This document shows positions 25,879-34,056 of a DNA stretch of 64,000 nt, piece after piece. Source of the stretch: Pseudanabaena sp. Chao 1811 (GTDB taxonomy: Bacteria > Cyanobacteriota > Cyanobacteriia > Pseudanabaenales > Pseudanabaenaceae); assembly GCF_027942295.1 (NCBI RefSeq), contig NZ_CP101416.1:2838501-2902500 (forward strand), given 5' to 3'. Each line of letters starts with the position of its first letter. Positions within the stretch are counted from its first letter, which is position 1. The notes below the pieces were generated by a model, which made no database searches, had not been told where the DNA came from, and was given only the letters and a program-made list of their open reading frames with translations. The translations under genes were made by a program, and so were the position numbers.

Positions 25879-27294
25879 ATGAAGGTCACTCTAGAGAAGC
25901 TTCCCGCTAGTCAAATTGGTTTTGACATTCAAGTAGAAGGGGCAAAGTCTCAAGCAATATACGATCGCATTGTCAAAGACTTGACACGCACGATCCAAGT
26001 CCCCGGTTTTCGCAAAGGTAAAGCCCCACAACAGCTTGTACTAAGACAAATTGGTAGTCAGCGACTCAAAGCAAATGTTCTCGAAGAGTTGCTAGAAAAA
26101 ACCTTAAACGAAGCTCTTGCCGAAAACAAAGAAGTTAAAGATAAAGCTTTAGGCGGCTTCCAACTGATTACAGATATTGAAACCCTTGTCCAAACCTTCA
26201 CCCCCGGACAAGAAGTATCTTTTAAAGCAGCGATCGATGTTGAGCCAGAGGTTACTCTTGCTAAGTATCAAGGCTTTAGCGTTAAAGCTGAGGAAATCAA
26301 ACCCGATCTTACGGAAGTCGATCGCACCTTGCGCGAATTTCAAGTGCGTAAATCTACATTAGTACCCGTCGAAGATCGCGCCATCGAACTAAATGATGTC
26401 GCAACGGTTGATCTCAAAGTGCTTGATCGCGAGACTGGCGAAGAATTGCCCGATGCTGGTGAAGATGATTTTCAGTTAGATGTTGATGAAAAAGCATTTA
26501 TTCCTGAAGTCGTCAAAGCGCTCATCGGTGCAAAAATCGACGATGTCGTAGAAGTTGAGTCCGTTTTCCCCCAAGACTATTACCCCGAAGAATATGTTGG
26601 TAAGGAAATTAAGTACGTAATTACGGTCAAATCACTCAAGGGTCGTGAATTACCAGCCCTTGATGACGAATTTGCCAAATCCATCAGCGATAAGGAAACG
26701 ATCGCCGAATTGCGTGAGCTTTTAGAAAAGCGCGTCATTGATGAGGCTGAGTCCAAGACTAAGGCAAATAAAGAAACCGCAGTCCTTGATGCCCTCACTG
26801 CCGAACTCGACGTGGACTTGCCTGCAACATTGGTACAGCAAGAACTGGATTTCTTGGTAAGACAACAGGCCAGCTATCTCCAAGAGCGTATTGATCCTGC
26901 GATGGCAAAGCAACTCTTTACCAAAGAGTTGGTCGAAGAAATGCGTCGCCTCAATCAGCCTGAAGCCGTGAAACGCCTTAGACGCAAGGTTGCCCTTGAT
27001 GAAATCGTCAAACAAGAAAAAATTGTTGCCGATGAAGCAACCCTCAATGAAAGAGTTGCTGGTGCGCTAGAAGCCCTCAAGGGTCAAAATATTGATCCTG
27101 ATCGCTTAGCAACCGTTATTCGTGAAGAAATCTTGACCGAAAATGCCCTCGCATGGTTGATCGAGCATTCTGAGATCGAGCTAGTTGAGCAAGGCTCCTT
27201 GAATCCCCCAGCCGATGAAACCCTCGAAAGCATTGAACCAGAGATTGATGCTGATGGAGTAATCACGGTTGACGCAACCTCTGAAGAAGCTTAA
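25879..27294 (+). CDS. tig: Trigger factor, ribosome-associated chaperone and prolyl isomerase
   Basis: A 471-residue trigger factor. The N-terminal ribosome-binding domain has the loop VPGFRKGKAPQQLVLRQIG (tail-docking signature GFRxGxxP). A central FKBP-like PPIase domain follows (about 155-245, with DVEPEVTLAKYQGF before it and FPQDYYPEEYVGKEI), then the long helical C-terminal arms (about 250-440). The acidic C-terminus is longer than in E. coli, as is common in cyanobacteria. It folds nascent chains at the ribosome exit. It heads a tig, clpP, clpX cluster, but a terminator separates it from clpP. Confidence 0.96.
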   Translation: MKVTLEKLPASQIGFDIQVEGAKSQAIYDRIVKDLTRTIQVPGFRKGKAPQQLVLRQIGSQRLKANVLEELLEKTLNEALAENKEVKDKALGGFQLITDIETLVQTFTPGQEVSFKAAIDVEPEVTLAKYQGFSVKAEEIKPDLTEVDRTLREFQVRKSTLVPVEDRAIELNDVATVDLKVLDRETGEELPDAGEDDFQLDVDEKAFIPEVVKALIGAKIDDVVEVESVFPQDYYPEEYVGKEIKYVITVKSLKGRELPALDDEFAKSISDKETIAELRELLEKRVIDEAESKTKANKETAVLDALTAELDVDLPATLVQQELDFLVRQQASYLQERIDPAMAKQLFTKELVEEMRRLNQPEAVKRLRRKVALDEIVKQEKIVADEATLNERVAGALEALKGQNIDPDRLATVIREEILTENALAWLIEHSEIELVEQGSLNPPADETLESIEPEIDADGVITVDATSEEA

Positions 27295-27313
27295 TTAACT
27301 GCTTAAATAAAAT

Positions 27314-27342
27314 AAAGAGGGGGTGCAGCGCACCCCCTCTTT
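27314..27342 (+). terminator. Intrinsic terminator of tig
   Basis: A perfect 13-bp stem (AAAGAGGGGGTGC / GCACCCCCTCTTT) with loop AGC. Confidence 0.82.
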
Positions 27343-27473
27343 ACTAAAAAATTCAGATTGCGTAAAAGATTACAATAGGAATGACACCATCATCAACACG
27401 ATTTTTGAGTCATAATAGCTCTCAAATAGGTATGGTAAAACTCAAGCATTGCCTGAGATAATGCGTCAAAATT

Positions 27474-28163
27474 ATGGTGAATTCAAAACGAATGTTCCCT
27501 TTATCTAGTCAATTAACATCGAGTCAATTCGCGATCGCTTCGACCCAAAATCAGGTTGTACCAATGGTGGTTGAGCAATCAGGTAAAGGCGAGAGAGCGT
27601 TTGACATCTTCTCGCGCCTATTGCGAGAGCGGATTATTTTCTTGGGTTCGCAAGTTGATGACACCAGCGCCAATTTAATCATGTCCCAGCTTTTATTTCT
27701 AGAAGCTGAAGATCCCGAAAAGGACATTTATCTGTACATCAACTCCCCCGGTGGCTCAGTCTATGCAGGGATGGCGATCCTCGACACGATGAACCATGTC
27801 CGTCCTGATGTCTGTACCATTTGCATGGGGCTAGCTGCTAGCATGGGAGCATTCCTGCTTGCGGCTGGTGCTAAGGGCAAGCGGATGTCTCTACCAAATG
27901 CGCGGATCATGATTCACCAACCCCTCGGTGGCGCTCAAGGTCAAGCAGTGGATATCGAAATTCAAGCAAGAGAAATTTTGTATATTAAGCGATCACTGAA
28001 CGAGATGTTAGCCGAAAATACAGGTAAGCCCCTTGAACAGATCGAGCAAGATACCGAGCGCGATTTCTTTATGTCCCCTGCCGAAGCTCAGCAATATGGT
28101 TTAATCGATCGCGTTTTAACCAATGCCAATAGCCCTCAGCCATCTGTCCTCTCCCTAGTCTAG
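27474..28163 (+). CDS. clpP: ATP-dependent Clp protease proteolytic subunit
   Basis: A 229-residue serine peptidase subunit of the Clp machine. The catalytic triad is Ser123 (GLAASMGAF), His148 (MIHQP) and Asp197 (ERDFF); [14 protein letters not shown] is the substrate-binding strand. A roughly 30-residue N-terminal extension precedes the usual start of the mature protein ([14 protein letters not shown], Met31); it could be a true propeptide or an annotation choice, since Met7 and Met31 are also in frame. It is followed 17 bases later by clpX, so the two are very likely one operon. Confidence 0.95.
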   Translation: MVNSKRMFPLSSQLTSSQFAIASTQNQVVPMVVEQSGKGERAFDIFSRLLRERIIFLGSQVDDTSANLIMSQLLFLEAEDPEKDIYLYINSPGGSVYAGMAILDTMNHVRPDVCTICMGLAASMGAFLLAAGAKGKRMSLPNARIMIHQPLGGAQGQAVDIEIQAREILYIKRSLNEMLAENTGKPLEQIEQDTERDFFMSPAEAQQYGLIDRVLTNANSPQPSVLSLV

Positions 28164-28180
28164 CCACAGCGAGATAGCTT

Positions 28181-29518
28181 ATGCCCAGTAAATATGACTC
28201 TCATCTAAAATGTTCCTTCTGTGGTAAATCGCAGGAGCAGGTACGCAAGCTAATTGCAGGACCAGGGGTATACATTTGTGATGAGTGTGTGGATTTGTGT
28301 AACGAAATCCTCGATGAGGAGCTGTTTAATAGCGCTCCCCCCCAAGCTGCTCAGCGTAAAGATCCTGCCAATGAAAAGCGTAAAACCAAAACTGCGGCAA
28401 ATCTCAATCTCAACCAAATTCCCAAACCTCGCGATATCAAACGCTATCTCGATGAAAATGTAGTGGGGCAAGACGAAGCCAAAAAGGTTTTGTCTGTGGC
28501 TGTGTATAACCACTACAAGCGCCTTAGCTTTATCGAGTCAGCTAGTAAGGGGCAGTCTGAGGATGGGGTTGAACTTCAGAAGTCAAACATTTTGCTGATA
28601 GGTCCTACGGGTTGTGGTAAGACGCTTTTGGCGCAGACCTTAGCCGAAATGCTAGATGTGCCTTTTGCGGTTGCTGATGCCACTACACTCACCGAGGCAG
28701 GCTATGTCGGCGAAGATGTGGAGAATATTTTACTGCGGCTATTGCAAGTTGCGGATCTCGATGTCGAAGAGGCGCAGCGGGGCATTATTTACATTGATGA
28801 AATCGATAAAATTGCCCGTAAGAGCGAAAATACTTCGATCACCCGTGATGTGTCAGGCGAAGGCGTACAACAAGCTTTACTAAAAATGCTAGAAGGGACG
28901 ATCGCTAACGTACCGCCCCAAGGTGGACGTAAGCACCCTTACCAAGACTGCATCCAAATTGACACCAAAAATATTTTATTTATTTGCGGTGGAGCCTTCG
29001 GGGGCATGGAAAAGCTGATCGAGCAGCGCATCGGTAAAAAGTCGATGGGGTTTGTGCAGCAGGGTGAATCAATTCCCCGTGAAAAGCGTACTGCCGAGAT
29101 TCTGAAAAACTTGCAGCCCGACGATCTAGTCAAGTTTGGGATGATTCCCGAATTTATCGGTCGTGTGCCTGTAACGGCTGTGCTTGATCCTCTTGATGAA
29201 AAGGCACTCATGGCAATCTTGACTGAGCCTCGTAGTGCATTGATCAAGCAATATCAGAAACTCTTAAAAATGGATAATGTCCAGCTTGAGTTTCAGCCCG
29301 ATGCTGTACAGGCGATCGCTAAAGAAGCCTATCGTCGGAAAACGGGGGCAAGAGCATTACGCGGTATCGTCGAGCAGTTGATGCTAGACATGATGTACGA
29401 GTTACCCTCGCGTAAGGATGTGACCAAATGTCTGATTACTCGCGACATGGTCGAAAATTTATCAACTGCCGAGATATTGCAACATCCTGCGTCAATGCCT
29501 AAACCTGAATCTGCATAG
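28181..29518 (+). CDS. clpX: Clp protease ATP-binding subunit ClpX
   Basis: A 445-residue AAA+ unfoldase. The N-terminal zinc-binding domain has the four cysteines in CSFCGKSQ and CDECVDLC. Walker A is [11 protein letters not shown], Walker [11 protein letters not shown], with the pore loop GYVGEDVEN between them, and the ClpP-docking IGF-type loop as [11 protein letters not shown] in the following part. The sensor 2 region is [14 protein letters not shown]. It hands unfolded substrates to ClpP; the clpP gene ends 17 bases before its start. A strong hairpin follows. Confidence 0.97.
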   Translation: MPSKYDSHLKCSFCGKSQEQVRKLIAGPGVYICDECVDLCNEILDEELFNSAPPQAAQRKDPANEKRKTKTAANLNLNQIPKPRDIKRYLDENVVGQDEAKKVLSVAVYNHYKRLSFIESASKGQSEDGVELQKSNILLIGPTGCGKTLLAQTLAEMLDVPFAVADATTLTEAGYVGEDVENILLRLLQVADLDVEEAQRGIIYIDEIDKIARKSENTSITRDVSGEGVQQALLKMLEGTIANVPPQGGRKHPYQDCIQIDTKNILFICGGAFGGMEKLIEQRIGKKSMGFVQQGESIPREKRTAEILKNLQPDDLVKFGMIPEFIGRVPVTAVLDPLDEKALMAILTEPRSALIKQYQKLLKMDNVQLEFQPDAVQAIAKEAYRRKTGARALRGIVEQLMLDMMYELPSRKDVTKCLITRDMVENLSTAEILQHPASMPKPESA

Positions 29519-29519
29519 T

Positions 29520-29546
29520 AAAAAGACTCGCTTTGCGAGTCTTTTT
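29520..29546 (+). terminator. Intrinsic terminator of clpX
   Basis: A 12-bp stem (AAAAAGACTCGC / GCGAGTCTTTTT) with a TTT loop, ending directly at the left end of a family A element. Confidence 0.85.
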
Positions 29547-29681
29547 TAACGTCAGTTTGGGTTAATCTGGCAAATTTTAAAATTCCAAAAGTAAAAGCCT
29601 TGCTTAGCAAGGCTTTTACTTTTGGAATTTGAGAGAGGGTTTGTGTAGCAAACCCTCTCTCAAATTTCGTTTCAAATTTTA
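29547..29681. repeat. Family A inverted-repeat element, copy 2, right end lost
   Basis: The left end TAACGTCAGTTTGGGTTAA is intact. Both family hairpins are present: TTCCAAAAGTAAAAGCC...GGCTTTTACTTTTGGAA around 29582-29629, and GAGAGAGGGTTTG...CAAACCCTCTCTC around 29631-29661. The sequence then runs TTTCAAATTTTATTAAATG and the right terminal repeat is missing; the stop codon of the minus-strand DUF350 gene lies exactly there. Confidence 0.75.
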
Positions 29682-30548
29682 TTAAATGCTCCAAGAAATT
29701 AATAGTGAACCTGCAATATAGGCAAATGCCTCAATTAATCCTGCTCCGAGATTAGGTACTTCCTGTCGCACGATTTCATCAGAAATTTTCACCCCCGGTA
29801 CAAGAATCAGATCCGCAAGCCAGCGAATGGCTACAAGCATCAATATTCCAAAGGGAATCGCCAAAATATATAAGATAAAACTAATTCCCCAATTCTCAAA
29901 CTCAGGCAAAAAGGCAAAATGTACCACGTTGCCGATCGCTACTAGCAAACCAGCAAAAGCAACTCCCGCCGCAGGATTGTTATGTTCTTGAATTGATTTA
30001 AATACGTCATATCCCGCGATCGCTGAATAGCAAAAGCTTGCAAGTACCAGTGTCGTTAAACCGATGACATAACTTACTAAACCCACTAGCCATGTTCCTG
30101 AATCTCCGCCCATTGTGGAACTAATGATAATGCCATTAGCAATATGACAACCTGACTCAAGAGCTGCTGCCCCAAAATTACGCTCTTCGAGGATTTCTCT
30201 AGCACTGTCACAGCGTTGCAAAATTAAGCGATCGCAAACAATTGCGCCAACCCACATCAAGGCAATTACTAATAGTCCATAGACAACTAGATTGACTAAG
30301 ATATTTTGCCAACCTAAAACTGACTTGGTAAGAGCGCTTTTAAGGGCGATCGCAATACCTAAATAGTAGCCAACTAGGGCTAGTGCTACTGCCGAGTTAT
30401 CACGGATAAATAGCTCAATATTGAGTTCGATCTTGCGCCGAAATAGCTTTTGATAGACAAACTGTCCAATCCAAAACAGAATAAAGCCAATGGCAATTTC
30501 GGCAACGATCAAAGGCGATCGCCCTATTTCCTGTAAGACTCGTTCCAT
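29682..30548 (-). CDS. DUF350 family membrane protein
   Basis: A 288-residue integral membrane protein with about eight hydrophobic helices and two DUF350-like halves. Each half has a long polar-plus-hydrophobic segment: FIRDNSAVALALVGYYLGI in the first and EVPNLGAGLIEAFAYIAGS in the second; CDxxxxREI-like residues link them. E. coli YjfL is the familiar single-domain relative. Function is unknown to me; DUF350 proteins often neighbour polyamine or stress genes, which is not so here. Its stop codon abuts the broken right end of a family A element. Confidence 0.85.
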   Translation of the reverse strand: MERVLQEIGRSPLIVAEIAIGFILFWIGQFVYQKLFRRKIELNIELFIRDNSAVALALVGYYLGIAIALKSALTKSVLGWQNILVNLVVYGLLVIALMWVGAIVCDRLILQRCDSAREILEERNFGAAALESGCHIANGIIISSTMGGDSGTWLVGLVSYVIGLTTLVLASFCYSAIAGYDVFKSIQEHNNPAAGVAFAGLLVAIGNVVHFAFLPEFENWGISFILYILAIPFGILMLVAIRWLADLILVPGVKISDEIVRQEVPNLGAGLIEAFAYIAGSLLISWSI

Positions 30549-30588
30549 GGGGCAGTTAACTCAATGTTGAGAATCCAAATATATACCA

Positions 30589-30627
30589 AAAAATGAAGTG
30601 CTGTGCAAAGCACAGCACTTCATTTTT
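30589..30627 (-). terminator. Terminator of the double-linker gene
   Basis: A perfect 18-bp stem (AAAAATGAAGTGCTGTGC and its complement) with an AAA loop, one base downstream of the minus-strand linker gene, giving a T run on that strand. Confidence 0.88.
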
Positions 30628-30628
30628 G

Positions 30629-31939
30629 TTACTTAGCTAAATTACGCAGAAGCGATCGCTGCTTCTCGTTCATGCTTTGGAGGACTTGTCGAGCATCACT
30701 GTTTTGTAACATCTGCAAAAGTTCTTCGATCTCTTCATTTAGCGATCGCGAAACAGGTTCTTGTGTTTTAGTTGGTTCGGGGAAATGCTGCTTGGTATTT
30801 GCATCAGGCATCACACAGGTTCCTGTTTCACAGTTCATACCTAGCTCTTGCCAATAGAGACTAGGAACGGCTTTCCCCCTTTGTCCTGCATGTTCATGCT
30901 GCACCAAATCGCTTTGCAAATAGTTGCGAGGTGAGTCATGGAATTTGACATCACGAGCATAGGGAATAGTGTGACAGCCAAAGGCTTGACGATATTCTTC
31001 AGAATCAAAGATTTTATGGAAGAAGGCAGAAACACCTTGTTTGGTGAGTACATCTGTATAGATACTAATCTCTTCTTTATTATGGAGAGTTCTACCAAGG
31101 AGATGCTTAAAGCTAAACTCCATAAACTTCAAGTTAGAACTATCGCGATAGAAACTATCTAAATATAGATTTGACATCACCAGTTCGCCGAGGAAGTGGC
31201 GTACATCCAACTTGCCAGATAGAAAATCTTCTTCTAAATGAGCAATTTCGTGACGTTCAGAGGCATAGGGTTGCCGCTCTAGCAATTGAGTATAGATTTG
31301 TGCAAGTGCCTGTTGGCGATCGGCGGCGGAATGGACGGAATGACTCATTGCATCGGGATTGTGCTGCATTTCTTCAGGCATCACACAGGAACCCGTTTCA
31401 CAATCTAGCCCTAACTTTTGCCAATAGATCATCGGCACAATCTTGCCCCGTTGTCCAACATGTTCATGGGTCAAGAGATTTGTTTGTAGATAGTTGCGAG
31501 GAGAGTCATAGAACTTGACATCACGAGCATAGGGAATTGTGAAACTGCCAAAAGCTTTACGATATTCCTCCGATCCGAGAAGCTCATGGAAAAATGCCGC
31601 TACCCCCTCCATCATCAGTAAATTCATGTACTTCGCAATCTCTTCATTGTCCCTTAGCGCCCGTCCAAGGATATGCTTAAAGCTCCATTCGACAAACTTG
31701 AGATTTGAGCAATCATGATAAAAACTGTTGAGATAGACCGATGACAGGACGAGTTCGCCGATGAAATGACGTACCCCCAACTTCCCTTTAAGAAAATCCT
31801 TCTCAAACTTCGCAAGTGCCTTGCGTTCAGACTCATAGGGCTGGCGCTCTAGAACTTGTGTATAGATTTGCTGGAGAGCTGTTTGGCGCTCTGCCTCTGT
31901 GGAATTACGGTCAACGGTAACGACGGGATGAGTATCCAT
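30629..31939 (-). CDS. Protein with two phycobilisome linker (PBS_linker_poly) domains
   Basis: A 436-residue protein with two tandem repeats of about 180 residues, each a Pfam-type phycobilisome linker domain. Repeat 1 contains QIYTQVLERQPYESER, SFKHILGRALRDNEEI and SEEYRKAFGSFTIPYARDV; repeat 2 has QIYTQLLERQPYASER, SFKHLLGRTLHNKEEI and SEEYRQAFGCHTIPYARDV. Each ends with a CETGSCVMP or CETGTCVMP motif. There is no CpcD-type capping domain, no phycobilin domain and no membrane helix, unlike CpcC, CpcG or ApcE. A helical tail closes the protein. It probably joins two phycobiliprotein discs or trimers. The gene before it on the same strand is phycobiliprotein-like. Confidence 0.87.
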   Translation of the reverse strand: MDTHPVVTVDRNSTEAERQTALQQIYTQVLERQPYESERKALAKFEKDFLKGKLGVRHFIGELVLSSVYLNSFYHDCSNLKFVEWSFKHILGRALRDNEEIAKYMNLLMMEGVAAFFHELLGSEEYRKAFGSFTIPYARDVKFYDSPRNYLQTNLLTHEHVGQRGKIVPMIYWQKLGLDCETGSCVMPEEMQHNPDAMSHSVHSAADRQQALAQIYTQLLERQPYASERHEIAHLEEDFLSGKLDVRHFLGELVMSNLYLDSFYRDSSNLKFMEFSFKHLLGRTLHNKEEISIYTDVLTKQGVSAFFHKIFDSEEYRQAFGCHTIPYARDVKFHDSPRNYLQSDLVQHEHAGQRGKAVPSLYWQELGMNCETGTCVMPDANTKQHFPEPTKTQEPVSRSLNEEIEELLQMLQNSDARQVLQSMNEKQRSLLRNLAK

Positions 31940-32071
31940 AACAACTTCTCCAAAAAACCTCTAAAAAACCTTTGAAATGCTTGTCAATCTAGTCATTAAT
32001 TAACTGATTATTAATTAACTGAAGTCTCGGAGGTCGATCATGCGTGAGTATTGATAGCTAGCCTCAGCTAA

Positions 32072-32542
32072 CTAAGCATTCATTAATGCAGCAATAGCTA
32101 GATCTGAATAGGGCTTTACCAATACAGAACATTCAGGAGGTAACATCTCATCAACAACCGTTTGCATTAACCGATAGCAAGTAGAACATTCCTTCGAGAC
32201 TTGATAGGAGTTAATGATGTTTGCCAACCAATCCATCAAGGTTTCTCGAAAGAAAAGCTCGTCATCACGCAAGATGGATAAAGATGCATAGCGAATCATG
32301 TTAGACATGTCATATTTGCAACGGGCTAATTGCTTATGAACTAACTCAGGATACTGCTGTGCCAAGAGTTTGAGAGTTCGTATTGTGATCTCTTCAGCGC
32401 GATCGCGCAATAGACTATAGGTCTTGACACGCAAGGAAAAAGTATTGGCAAAACGCTCTAAATTAAATAGATCGCTATCAGTAAGATAAACATGCTCAAC
32501 ATCGCTAGTCTTTGCATCCAAGGTGCGATTCATTGTTAACAT
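32072..32542 (-). CDS. Divergent phycobiliprotein-like protein with a bilin-type cysteine
   Basis: A 156-residue all-helical globin-like protein, start chosen at the ATG at 32542 because GAGGGG lies ten bases before it; the longer frame would start at TTG. The core QLARCKYDMSNMIRYASLSI aligns with the chromophore region of allophycocyanin and phycocyanin (A-A-C-L-R-D-M-x-Y-Y-L-R-Y), placing Cys75 at the bilin-binding position and Asp78 at the bilin-contact Asp. The remainder is far from ApcA/ApcB. This may be an AplA-like or sensory member of the family. It lies 132 bases upstream of the double-linker gene on the same strand and they may form an operon. Confidence 0.78.
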   Translation of the reverse strand: MLTMNRTLDAKTSDVEHVYLTDSDLFNLERFANTFSLRVKTYSLLRDRAEEITIRTLKLLAQQYPELVHKQLARCKYDMSNMIRYASLSILRDDELFFRETLMDWLANIINSYQVSKECSTCYRLMQTVVDEMLPPECSVLVKPYSDLAIAALMNA

Positions 32543-32849
32543 AATCTTTGAACCCCTCAATTCAACTTCAGTAATGACTGTTTGATTTAATCTAACTATT
32601 CTGAAAATAACTGTTTCGTTAGCTCCCCCGCTATTTAAAAGAATAAAATTGTATTTGCTTACTTATTCAAGAATGAAATTAAAGTTAACTTAACAATATA
32701 TTTCGACATATATGGCTTTACTAAATAATTTCTAGATTTTTGAGTTTGTAGCAAAGTGATCCTTCTTGTTAATGAAAGATTTTATTGCGATTTGGATAGC
32801 GTCACGGTTAAAATAGTTGGTTAACAGAACGTAATAATTAGATACCTCC
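32543..32849. other. Divergent intergenic region, no gene seen
   Basis: An AT-rich gap of about 300 bases between the phycobiliprotein-like gene (minus) and the ABC ATPase gene (plus). It must contain promoters for both. No strong hairpin, tRNA or open frame could be found by eye. Confidence 0.5.
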
Positions 32850-33854
32850 ATGCAGTCGGCAGTAAGAATTGAAAATCTCAAGAAAACTTATGGCACAACT
32901 ATTGCCGTAGATGGAATTTCTCTAAATGTTACGCAAGGGCAAATTTATGGACTGCTTGGTCCTAATGGGGCAGGCAAAACCACAACGATGCGCTGTCTAT
33001 GTACTTTGACTACACCTGATTCAGGGGTGATCGAAGTGGCGGGGGCAACAGAGTCTAGGGCAATCCGCGATCGCGTAGGTTATGTAGCCCAAGAAGTTGC
33101 TCTAGACAAAGTTTTGACAGGACGTGAGCTTTTACAGTTTCAAGCCGCTTTGTATCATATTCCACCCAAACAAATTAGCGATCGCATTGATCAGGTATTG
33201 GACTTACTACAACTCGAACCCTATGCCGACAAGCTGTCAGGGACATACTCAGGTGGTCTCAAAAAACGTTTAGATCTAGCGGCAGGACTGCTGCATCAAC
33301 CATCGGTATTGATTCTTGATGAGCCAACGGTGGGACTAGATATTCAAAGTCGCCTCGCGATTTGGGATTTTTTACGCAAACTTAGAGCTTCTGGGGTCAC
33401 AATCTTAATCTCTAGTCATTACCTCGAAGAAATTGATGCCCTTGCCAATCGTGTCGCGATTATTGACAAGGGAAAAATTATTGCAGAAGGCACAACTTCG
33501 GAACTTAAAACTAAGGTTGGTGGCGATCGCATTACCGTAAGAATTCGTGAATTTGCCGAACGCCATGAGGCTGAACATGCCCAAAAAATCTTGCAGCAAT
33601 TACCAATTGTGCAAAGCATTACGATTAATGAGGCGCAAGGTAATGCTGTTAATTTATTTGTGACTCCCGACGCTAATGCTATAGGCGAGATTCAAAGTAT
33701 GTTATCAGCCGTTGATATCGAAGTATTCAGTTTGGCTCAGTCACGACCTAGTCTTGATGATGTATTTTTAGCTGCAACGGGGCAGACAATTCTTGATGCT
33801 GAGATTGCTCAGGCAGAATTAACAAATGCAACAAAAGGTAAAAAGAAACGCTAA
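32850..33854 (+). CDS. ABC transporter ATP-binding protein, DrrA type
   Basis: A 334-residue ATPase. Walker A is GPNGAGKTTTMR, the signature is YSGGLKKRLDLA, Walker B LILDEPTVGLD, switch His in SSHYLEE. The C-terminal extension of about 100 residues after the nucleotide-binding domain is the DUF4162-type domain found in DrrA/CcmA-type drug or lipid exporters (with SRPSLDDVFLAATG at its end). The matching permease is not adjacent, since the next gene is a different membrane protein, so it either pairs with a distant permease or works alone. Confidence 0.9.
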   Translation: MQSAVRIENLKKTYGTTIAVDGISLNVTQGQIYGLLGPNGAGKTTTMRCLCTLTTPDSGVIEVAGATESRAIRDRVGYVAQEVALDKVLTGRELLQFQAALYHIPPKQISDRIDQVLDLLQLEPYADKLSGTYSGGLKKRLDLAAGLLHQPSVLILDEPTVGLDIQSRLAIWDFLRKLRASGVTILISSHYLEEIDALANRVAIIDKGKIIAEGTTSELKTKVGGDRITVRIREFAERHEAEHAQKILQQLPIVQSITINEAQGNAVNLFVTPDANAIGEIQSMLSAVDIEVFSLAQSRPSLDDVFLAATGQTILDAEIAQAELTNATKGKKKR

Positions 33855-34056
33855 TTTATCAAAACTTTAAAATCTCCTTCTATCAAAAGGTTTTTGAGGA
33901 TTTAGCGATCCTTTAAACGTTTAAAAGTCATTAATAATTATTTTTTTCTTTATATTTAGGAAAAACCTTAATTATTAGTGACTTTTTTTTCAAGATATCT
34001 CCACTTAAGATACGGAAGAGGATACTCCTTAATTGTTCAGCTTTGAGGTGTGATTT

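Noticed and set aside
31171-31518. A 115-codon plus-strand open frame inside the double-linker gene
   Set aside because: Antisense to conserved linker repeats, Arg-rich without motifs.
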